A stretch of DNA of 12,472 nucleotides. Origin: Oscillospiraceae bacterium. GTDB lineage: Bacteria; Bacillota; Clostridia; Saccharofermentanales; Saccharofermentanaceae. Made by a program: the position numbers and the translations under genes. This document shows positions 7,443 through 12,472 of the stretch, one piece after another. Location of the stretch: contig CACXGG010000057.1 in the NCBI GenBank assembly GCA_902767145.1, positions 1 to 12,472 on the forward strand. The letters are read 5' to 3'. A model generated the notes under the pieces. That model worked only from the letters and a program-made list of their open reading frames with translations. It was not told the DNA's origin and did no database searches. The number at the start of each line of letters is the position of its first letter. Position 1 is the first letter of the stretch.

Positions 7443-8720
7443 ATGGGCATGACAATGACACAGAAGATACTCGCATCCCACGCGGGACTTCCCGAAGTAA
7501 AGGCAGGGGATCTTATCGAGGCAAAGCTTGACAGGGTCCTGGGAAATGATGTTACTACACCGCCGGCCATCAAGGTCTTTGAGGATATGGGCGCAGGAAA
7601 GGTCTTCGATAAGGACAGGGTCTGCCTCGTGCCCGACCATTTTACTCCCAATAAGGATATCAAGTCAGCTGAACTTACAAAGTGCATGAGATGCTTTGCA
7701 AGGCAGCAGGAGATAACCAACTATTATGAACTCGGATCAAAGGGTATGGGCATCGAGCATGTCATCCTTCCCGATAACGGACTGGTCTTCCCGGGAGACC
7801 TTATCATAGGAGCTGATTCACACACATGTACATATGGCGCTCTGGGAGCTTTTTCCACAGGTGTGGGATCCACGGATCTTGCCTGTGCCATGGCCAGCGG
7901 TAAGACCTGGTTCAAGGTCCCCGAGGCCATCAAGGTAGTCCTTACGGGAAAGCCGTCGGACCTTATCACCGGCAAGGATATCATCCTTCATATCATCGGT
8001 ACCATCGGCGTTGACGGTGCTCTTTATAAGTCCCTGGAATTCTTCGGGGACGGCATATCATATCTGTCCATGGAGTCCCGACTTACCATATGTAATATGG
8101 CTATAGAATGCGGCGGAAAGAATGGTATCTTCCCCGTGGATGATATTACTCTTTCCTATATCTCGAAGACGGATCCGGAGCGTTATTCCGCAGGTGATTA
8201 TAAAGTCTATGAAGCGGATCCTGATGCTGAATATCCGGAGGTACTGGAAGTTGATCTTTCCGCCATCCCGTTTACAGTGGCACTGCCGCATCTTCCGTCT
8301 AATACAAGGGATGCTTCCACTGTCGGTCTTCCCATAGACCAGGTGGTCATAGGATCATGTACCAACGGAAGATACGAAGATATTGCCCTTGCTGCTGAAC
8401 TGTTCCGCGGGCGCCATGTTGCTCCGGGTATCAGATGTATCGTTATCCCGGGATCCCAGCGTGTCTACAGAAGGGCTCTCGATGAAGGCATGCTCGCTGT
8501 TTTCGATGATGCGGGATGCGTTATCTCAACGCCTACCTGCGGCCCCTGCCTGGGAGGCCATATGGGGATCCTGGCAGAAGGGGAGAGATGTGTTTCCACA
8601 ACGAACAGAAACTTCGTGGGCCGTATGGGCCATGTGGGATCTGAAGTCATATTGAGCGGAGTTCCCGTTGCCGTTGCTTCTGCTATAAAGGGCAGGGTAG
8701 CAGTGCCCACGGAGCTTTGA
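7443..8720 (+). CDS. leuC: 3-isopropylmalate dehydratase, large subunit
   Basis: With LeuD this forms the cytosolic isomerase that converts 2-isopropylmalate to 3-isopropylmalate in leucine synthesis. The 425-residue length matches the short LeuC/HacA-type class rather than the roughly 466-residue enterobacterial form. The three [4Fe-4S] ligands are C306 (in [10 protein letters not shown]), C366 and C369 (in [12 protein letters not shown]). GADSHT (123-128) and the N-terminus [10 protein letters not shown] are also typical. AAAGGCGG (7427-7434) lies 8 nt before the ATG at 7443; an in-frame ATG at 7449 is an alternative start. leuD follows after 13 nt. The short LeuC class also includes homoaconitase and citraconate-type enzymes, but linkage to leuB makes the leucine role by far the best reading. 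Confidence 0.96.
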   Translation: MGMTMTQKILASHAGLPEVKAGDLIEAKLDRVLGNDVTTPPAIKVFEDMGAGKVFDKDRVCLVPDHFTPNKDIKSAELTKCMRCFARQQEITNYYELGSKGMGIEHVILPDNGLVFPGDLIIGADSHTCTYGALGAFSTGVGSTDLACAMASGKTWFKVPEAIKVVLTGKPSDLITGKDIILHIIGTIGVDGALYKSLEFFGDGISYLSMESRLTICNMAIECGGKNGIFPVDDITLSYISKTDPERYSAGDYKVYEADPDAEYPEVLEVDLSAIPFTVALPHLPSNTRDASTVGLPIDQVVIGSCTNGRYEDIALAAELFRGRHVAPGIRCIVIPGSQRVYRRALDEGMLAVFDDAGCVISTPTCGPCLGGHMGILAEGERCVSTTNRNFVGRMGHVGSEVILSGVPVAVASAIKGRVAVPTEL

Positions 8721-8733
8721 GGGGAGGATGTCT

Positions 8734-9231
8734 ATGAAAGCTGAAGGAAGAGTATTTAAATATCAGGACAATGTGGATACTGACGTCATCATTCCCGCAA
8801 GGCATCTGACATCTGCAGATCCTGAGCAGCTGAAACTTCACTGCATGGAGGACATAGATCCGTCTTTCGTTTCGAGAGTCACACCCGGAGATATCATGGT
8901 GGCAGGAAAGAACTTCGGCTGCGGGTCATCCCGTGAGCATGCTCCCATAGCAATAAAAGCCAGTGGCATATCCCTGGTCATCGCATCTGATTTTGCCCGC
9001 ATCTTTTACAGGAACAGCATAAATGTGGGACTTCCCATCATGGAGTGCCCGGAGGCTTCCGAAAAGATATCTGACGGGGATATCATCTGCGCTGATTTCG
9101 ACACGGGGATCATCGAGAACAGGACCACAGGGGAGACATACAGGGCAGCGCCCTTTCCGGATTTCATAAAGAAGATAATCGACTGCGGAGGACTTGTTCC
9201 TTATACACAGTCGAAGGATAAAGAGGTGTGA
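8734..9231 (+). CDS. leuD: 3-isopropylmalate dehydratase, small subunit
   Basis: A 165-residue swivel domain that pairs with LeuC. Diagnostic stretches are [13 protein letters not shown] near the N-terminus and [14 protein letters not shown] in the middle, the substrate-recognition loop of this family. I place the start at ATG 8734 rather than ATG 8728, because the ribosome site AGGGGAGG (8720-8727) would touch the first ATG but lies 6 nt before the second, and the protein then begins [10 protein letters not shown] as in relatives. The ribosome site begins at the last base of the leuC stop codon. The leuB ATG begins two bases after the final base of this gene's stop (TGATATG), so the three genes are one operon. 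Confidence 0.95.
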   Translation: MKAEGRVFKYQDNVDTDVIIPARHLTSADPEQLKLHCMEDIDPSFVSRVTPGDIMVAGKNFGCGSSREHAPIAIKASGISLVIASDFARIFYRNSINVGLPIMECPEASEKISDGDIICADFDTGIIENRTTGETYRAAPFPDFIKKIIDCGGLVPYTQSKDKEV

Positions 9232-9232
9232 T

Positions 9233-10330
9233 ATGAGACAGTATAAGATAGCAGTCGTACCCGGCGACGGGATAGGTCCCGAGGTCGCATCCTCAGCGGT
9301 GCAGGTCTTATCGGCAGTGGCCGAAAAATACGGCTTCGGTCTTTCCTTTAAAGAGTATCCCGCAGGCGGCTGTTCCATCGATGAGTTTGGTGTGCCCCTG
9401 ACGGATGAGACACTGGAAGGATGCCGTGCTTCCGATGCCGTGCTCCTTGGTGCGGTGGGAGGACCGAAGTGGGATAAGGCAGATGCATCCATCCGTCCCG
9501 AAAAGGCACTCCTGGGCCTTCGTTCCGGTCTTGGCCTCTATTCCAATCTCCGTCCCGCACTTCTTTTCCCGGAGCTGGCTTCGGCCTCACCTCTCAAAGA
9601 TGTTTCCGAGATCGATCTTCTTATCGTCAGGGAACTTACCGGAGGAATCTATTTCGGAGACCACGGAAGGTTCAGTTCCGCTGATGTTTTATCAGATGGT
9701 CAGGTGAAGGGAGAATGTGCCTTTGACACAGAGAGCTATTCCACGGCAGAGATCGAGCGTATCGTACGCGAGGGATTCAGATATGCCATGGGAAGAAAGA
9801 AGAAGCTTACTCTGGTCGATAAGGCTAACGTCCTCGAGTCTTCGCGTCTCTGGAGGGAAGTGGCAGAAAGGATCGCTCCCGGGTATCCTGAGGTGTCCCT
9901 GGATTTCCTCTATGTGGACAACTGTTCCATGCAGCTTATCAACCGTCCTTCGACTTTTGATGTGATCGTAACTTCAAACATGTTCGGGGATATCCTGTCT
10001 GATGAGGCAGGAATGATCACCGGATCTATCGGCATGCTGCCGTCTGCTTCCTTAGGAACTCCGGGTACGCCGGGAATGTATGAGCCTGTCCACGGATCAG
10101 CTCCTGATATCGCAGGCACGGGAAAGGCAAACCCTCTGGCCACTATACTCTCTGCGGCAATGCTGCTCAGGTGGTCTTTGGGTGAGGAGATAGCAGCCGA
10201 CAATATCGAGCGTGCAGTAAAGAAGACACTGGCAGACGGATTCAGGACGGTGGATATTGCCGGGGACGGTGAAGGAGTTACCGTGCTTGATACTGTGCAG
10301 ATTACTCAAAAAGTCCTTGAGCGGATATGA
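9233..10330 (+). CDS. leuB: 3-isopropylmalate dehydrogenase
   Basis: A 365-residue NAD-dependent beta-decarboxylating dehydrogenase that oxidises 3-isopropylmalate to 2-oxoisocaproate, the keto acid precursor of leucine. Visible features are GDGIGPE (11-17), the substrate arginines in [13 protein letters not shown] (R97, R107) and [11 protein letters not shown] (R133, Y140), K197 in VDKANVLE, and metal-binding D229, D253 and D257 in VDN and [11 protein letters not shown]. The NAD-binding stretch [15 protein letters not shown] (287-301) marks IPMDH rather than isocitrate dehydrogenase. I chose ATG 9233: AAGAGGTG lies 4 nt upstream, inside the end of leuD, and the longer frame from 9194 would overlap leuD with unrelated residues. 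No hairpin terminator follows. leuA, needed for the first committed step, is not in the window. Confidence 0.96.
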   Translation: MRQYKIAVVPGDGIGPEVASSAVQVLSAVAEKYGFGLSFKEYPAGGCSIDEFGVPLTDETLEGCRASDAVLLGAVGGPKWDKADASIRPEKALLGLRSGLGLYSNLRPALLFPELASASPLKDVSEIDLLIVRELTGGIYFGDHGRFSSADVLSDGQVKGECAFDTESYSTAEIERIVREGFRYAMGRKKKLTLVDKANVLESSRLWREVAERIAPGYPEVSLDFLYVDNCSMQLINRPSTFDVIVTSNMFGDILSDEAGMITGSIGMLPSASLGTPGTPGMYEPVHGSAPDIAGTGKANPLATILSAAMLLRWSLGEEIAADNIERAVKKTLADGFRTVDIAGDGEGVTVLDTVQITQKVLERI

Positions 10331-10357
10331 TGATTGCATAAAAATTAGAAGGATTTA

Positions 10358-10384
10358 TTGAATACCAATTATTTGTGATAAAAT
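10358..10384 (+). promoter_or_regulatory. Promoter for the small membrane protein
   Basis: TTGAAT (10358-10363) is followed after 15 bp by TAAAAT (10379-10384), which carries a TGA extension (10376-10378). The spacer is short, but the extended -10 box is good and identical to that of the glycosyltransferase promoter. The leader is about 40 nt. Confidence 0.5.
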
Positions 10385-10431
10385 TTCATTGGAGTTTTAT
10401 ATTCTCAAATTAAGAAAATGGAGGAAAACAA

Positions 10432-10896
10432 ATGAGAGTTTTATCCGGTGTTTGTTATATCCTTGCCTGCATCGCAGGTATCGCAACTGTCTTTTTCCCC
10501 TTCTTCTATTTCCAGATGGGAGCGACTTCCAAAGACGTTTATATCTATGCAGATTTCTTCGGTAAGCTTTTCCTGGCATGTTGTGCCGTAGGAATAGTAT
10601 GTGCCCTTATCGGCCTGCATAAGATATGTTTGCCTGCAGGCCTTATTTCCATGGGATGCTGGATCGCCAAGTATATCACTATCGTTGTCAAGGCTGATGA
10701 AGCTGAGTATATCGGCGGTGAGATGGCCGGATCTACATACAGTGCATTCAACGGACTTATCGACGGTGTAGATTCGTATGCCGGATCCTTCACGGTAGTC
10801 ATGGGACCTGCTTATCCCATCATGCTCGGTGCAGCTATCGGAATGATCGCTTTCGGATTCTTCTACTGGATGACAGCTAAGCCTTCCAACTATTGA
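10432..10896 (+). CDS. Small four-helix membrane protein, function unknown
   Basis: A 154-residue protein with four likely membrane segments (about 4-27, 42-62, 65-86 and 122-146) and short loops. I do not recognise a family and see no catalytic motif. Five Cys (C8, C13, C50, C51, C57) lie in the first two helices, and C66 and C76 in the third. The loop between helices 3 and 4 is acidic and small-residue rich. The start is secure: GGAGG (10420-10424) lies 7 nt before the ATG. It has its own promoter and ends 20 nt before a strong terminator, so it is probably a single-gene unit rather than part of the leucine operon. With no functional link to either neighbour, no role is proposed. Confidence 0.8.
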   Translation: MRVLSGVCYILACIAGIATVFFPFFYFQMGATSKDVYIYADFFGKLFLACCAVGIVCALIGLHKICLPAGLISMGCWIAKYITIVVKADEAEYIGGEMAGSTYSAFNGLIDGVDSYAGSFTVVMGPAYPIMLGAAIGMIAFGFFYWMTAKPSNY

Positions 10897-10914
10897 TCGA
10901 TAGAAAGTTCAGAT

Positions 10915-10950
10915 ACAAAAAAGGGACAGCACATGCTGTCCCTTCTTTTT
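10915..10950. terminator. Bidirectional intrinsic terminator
   Basis: AAGGGACAGC (10921-10930) and GCTGTCCCTT (10935-10944) form a perfect 10-bp stem with the loop ACAT. CTTTTT follows on the plus strand (10945-10950). The A-run before the stem (10917-10922) gives a T-run on the minus strand. It can therefore end both the membrane-protein transcript and the convergent aminotransferase transcript. Confidence 0.9.
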
Positions 10951-10966
10951 GTCTGCTGTTCTTAAC

Positions 10967-12157
10967 TTAAAGCTCTGCCCTGTGTGACAGCCCGAGTTCC
11001 TCGGCGATGGCGAAGAAAGCTTTTCGCGATCCTGTGATGGTCTTCTCGGATACGCAGAATGCCAGGCGGCAGTAGCCTTCCTTGGCGAAGCTCTTTCCGG
11101 GTACCAGAAGGAGGTTCTGCTTTGCGCAGACAGCCGCGAACTCCGCGTCGGTCATGCCCTTGGGTGTATTCATGTAGATATAGAGTGCTCCCGAAGGCTT
11201 AACGGAATCAAATCCCGCATCGATGATGTTGGAATAGAGGATATCTCTCCTGTGTTCGTAGTTCTTTACATCTACCTTTGCGTAAAGGGACTTTTCGATG
11301 ACCTTCTGCCAGATGGCGGGAGCGTTTACGGAACCAAGGGTCCTGTTGGAAAGGACGATGGCTGCCGTCAGGATATCGTAATCTTCATTTCTGGGTGATA
11401 CCAGAGTGTAGCCGATACGCTCTCCTGCAAGGGATAAGGACTTGCTCCAGGAGAAACAGATGATCAGGTTATCGATGAAGGAAAGGACGGGAGGTACCTT
11501 GCATCCGTCGTATACAAGATCGATATAAGGCTCGTCGGAGATAACGTGGATAACATGATCTTTAGACTTAAGAAGATCGTTCAGGCCCTTGAGGAACTCC
11601 TCGGGGTAGATGACACCCGTGGGGTTGTTAGGGGAGTTGATGATCATGGCCTTTGTCCTGTCCGTGATATAGGAGTCGATGGTATTGAGGTCGGGCATGA
11701 AATCGTCTCCTGTGGGAACGATGACGACCTTGCCGCCGTGGTTTGCCACATAGTTGTTGTATTCCATGAAGTAGGGAGCAAGTACGAGCACTTCGTCGCC
11801 GGGGTCCAGAAGGGAGTGGAGCACGTCGTTCATGGCGGCTGCAGCACCTACTGTCATGCAGACTGCACCGGCTTCCACCTTCACTCCTGACTCGGAGGAT
11901 CTCTTTTCGGCGATCATGGCTCTGGTGGATTCAAAACCGCTGTTGCTCATATATCCGTGCATACCGGGCTTTGGATCGTCTGCAAGTTCCTTAAGTGCAT
12001 CGGATACTTCCTTCGGAGGCTCCAGGTCAGGGTTGCCCAGTGAGAAGTCAAACACGTTGTCCTCGCCGTAGAGTGCCTTGAGCCTGTTTCCTTCTTCGAA
12101 CATCTTTCTTATGGCTGATCCGCCTTCGACGGCGGAGATCATATTCTTTGCTATCAT
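10967..12157 (-). CDS. PLP-dependent class I/II aminotransferase
   Basis: A 396-residue fold-type I enzyme that transfers an amino group between an amino acid and a 2-oxo acid, probably in the cytosol. Seen are SLGNPDLEPP (39-48), the NSPNNPTGV loop (174-182), SDEPY with the PLP-ring aspartate (207-211), SWSKSLSLAGERIGY with the Schiff-base lysine K239 (236-250), and R364, positioned like the carboxylate-binding arginine of aspartate aminotransferase. It resembles clostridial AspC-like enzymes, but amino acid specificity cannot be read from the sequence. A branched-chain role is conceivable because leuCDB is nearby, but that operon is convergent and separated by a terminator, so the link is weak. 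The start is well supported: GGGAG lies about 8 nt before the ATG at 12157, and a promoter overlaps that of infC. Confidence 0.93.
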   Translation of the reverse strand: MIAKNMISAVEGGSAIRKMFEEGNRLKALYGEDNVFDFSLGNPDLEPPKEVSDALKELADDPKPGMHGYMSNSGFESTRAMIAEKRSSESGVKVEAGAVCMTVGAAAAMNDVLHSLLDPGDEVLVLAPYFMEYNNYVANHGGKVVIVPTGDDFMPDLNTIDSYITDRTKAMIINSPNNPTGVIYPEEFLKGLNDLLKSKDHVIHVISDEPYIDLVYDGCKVPPVLSFIDNLIICFSWSKSLSLAGERIGYTLVSPRNEDYDILTAAIVLSNRTLGSVNAPAIWQKVIEKSLYAKVDVKNYEHRRDILYSNIIDAGFDSVKPSGALYIYMNTPKGMTDAEFAAVCAKQNLLLVPGKSFAKEGYCRLAFCVSEKTITGSRKAFFAIAEELGLSHRAEL

Positions 12158-12190
12158 AATGTGTCTCCCTTTGGTTTATTTACGAAAACA

Positions 12191-12219
12191 ATAATAGCAC
12201 TTGACAACAGGGCGGACAA
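12191..12219 (-). promoter_or_regulatory. Aminotransferase promoter, interlocked with the infC promoter
   Basis: On the minus strand, TTGTCC (12219-12214) and TATTAT (12196-12191) are 17 bp apart. The start of transcription would be near 12184, giving a leader of about 27 nt. The -35 box lies inside the spacer of the infC promoter. Confidence 0.55.
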
Positions 12220-12229
12220 TCGTTATTAT
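12201..12229 (+). promoter_or_regulatory. Strong sigma-A promoter of infC
   Basis: A consensus TTGACA (12201-12206) and TATTAT (12224-12229) are separated by the ideal 17 bp. This is the best promoter match in the window. Transcription would begin about 12236, just upstream of the structured leader. Confidence 0.8.
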
Positions 12230-12250
12230 ATCGAGGTCAATTAAAGAAGA

Positions 12251-12360
12251 ATCATGAGTTCTCACCTCAAGCGCTTAAGTAAAGAGGTTCATAGCTAAGA
12301 GCTAAGGCCAAGTGTCCTTAGGCGGGTGTTGTGAGAACGGATAGTATCCGTTCTTTTTTT
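12251..12360 (+). ncRNA. infC leader attenuator (r-protein L20 leader-like)
   Basis: An untranslated leader with mutually exclusive folds. GUUCUCAC (12258-12265) pairs perfectly with GUGAGAAC (12331-12338), closing a multi-helix domain that holds hairpins ACCUC/GAGGU (12264-12268/12284-12288) and CUAAGG/CCUUAG (12302-12307/12316-12321). The 3' strand of the closing helix shares 12334-12338 with the terminator that follows, so only one can form. AGCUAAG occurs twice in tandem (12293-12299, 12300-12306), offering alternative partners for CUUAG. In Bacillus the infC-rpmI-rplT operon is controlled by ribosomal protein L20 through attenuation. Position makes that the likely case here, but I did not match a consensus, and the ligand is inference. 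Confidence 0.7.
12334..12360 (+). terminator. Attenuator terminator hairpin before infC
   Basis: AGAACGGAT (12334-12342) and ATCCGTTCT (12346-12354) form a 9-bp stem with a 3-nt loop, running into seven T residues (12354-12360). It lies between the promoter and the infC ribosome site, so it must be conditional. Its 5' arm competes with the leader's closing helix. Confidence 0.85.
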
Positions 12361-12387
12361 GTGCGGTCAAAGAGGGAGGTGTTCTGT

Positions 12388-12472
12388 ATCGCTAAACAAA
12401 ACGGAAATCAGATGATCAACGATGACATCAAGTTTGAGAAGGTCAGACTGATCGACGCAGACGGGCAGATGG
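12388..12472 (+). CDS. infC: Translation initiation factor IF-3, N-terminal part (partial)
   Basis: The frame reads (I/M)AKQNGNQMINDDIKFEKV, then RLIDADGQM, and runs off the right edge. INDDI...VRLIDADG is the hallmark N-terminus of IF-3, which binds the 30S subunit, checks the start codon and prevents early subunit joining. I place the start at ATC (12388-12390): GGGAGG (12374-12379) lies 8 nt upstream, and relatives begin with a short IAK-like segment. A GTG at 12379 is in frame but overlaps the ribosome site. The ATG at 12412 has no ribosome site and would cut away the first residues. infC is well known for rare start codons (AUU in E. coli) that IF-3 rejects, giving autoregulation. rpmI and rplT are expected downstream, outside the window. 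Confidence 0.9.
   Translation, partial: MAKQNGNQMINDDIKFEKVRLIDADGQM

Noticed and set aside
8926..9492. 188-codon minus-strand open frame
   Set aside because: It is antisense to leuD and leuB, which are certain genes, and its composition looks like a shadow frame.
10365..10392. CCAAT...ATTGG inverted repeat around the -10 box of the small membrane protein
   Set aside because: The arms are only 5 bp in an AT-rich region; this is expected by chance and not enough to call an operator.

Overview
The window (about 12.5 kb, mid-range GC) looks like ordinary chromosome from an anaerobic low-GC-type Gram-positive, most likely a Clostridia/Lachnospiraceae-like Firmicute. This rests on protein resemblance (short LeuC/LeuD type, clostridial-style aminotransferase, ABC-F protein), on strong GGAGG-type ribosome sites and on the style of the infC leader. 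I cannot name the species. I see no phage, plasmid, CRISPR, tRNA or rRNA. The only repeat-like DNA is a short REP-like stretch near the left edge.

Layout, left to right. (1) The last 23 codons of an unidentified acidic protein. (2) A REP-like repeat that runs into the promoter of an acyl-CoA synthetase (199-1833), followed 16 nt later by a polytopic membrane protein of unknown function (1850-3142). (3) A minus-strand family 2 glycosyltransferase resembling polyprenyl-phosphate sugar synthases (3126-3827), divergent from a multi-spanning, GT-C-like membrane protein (3929-5401). The two may form a lipid-linked sugar donor/acceptor pair. (4) An ABC-F ATPase (5431-7341) whose -10 box lies so close to its ATG that the mRNA may be leaderless. 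(5) A tight leuC-leuD-leuB operon (7443-10330) for the isomerisation and oxidation steps of leucine synthesis; leuA is not in the window. (6) A small four-helix membrane protein with its own promoter (10432-10896), ending at a bidirectional terminator shared with (7) a class I/II PLP aminotransferase on the minus strand (10967-12157). (8) A very strong promoter, an RNA leader with competing antiterminator and terminator helices, and the first 28 codons of infC (translation initiation factor IF-3), which appears to start at an AUC codon.

The most interesting part is 12184-12400: the aminotransferase and infC promoters are interlocked, with their -35 boxes lying inside each other's spacers. The infC transcript then meets a transcription attenuator and finally a non-canonical start codon that IF-3 itself is known to discriminate against. 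This gives three layers of control in about 200 bp. The rest is mostly housekeeping metabolism plus two or three membrane proteins I could not assign. I did not find a convincing new defence or mobile system.
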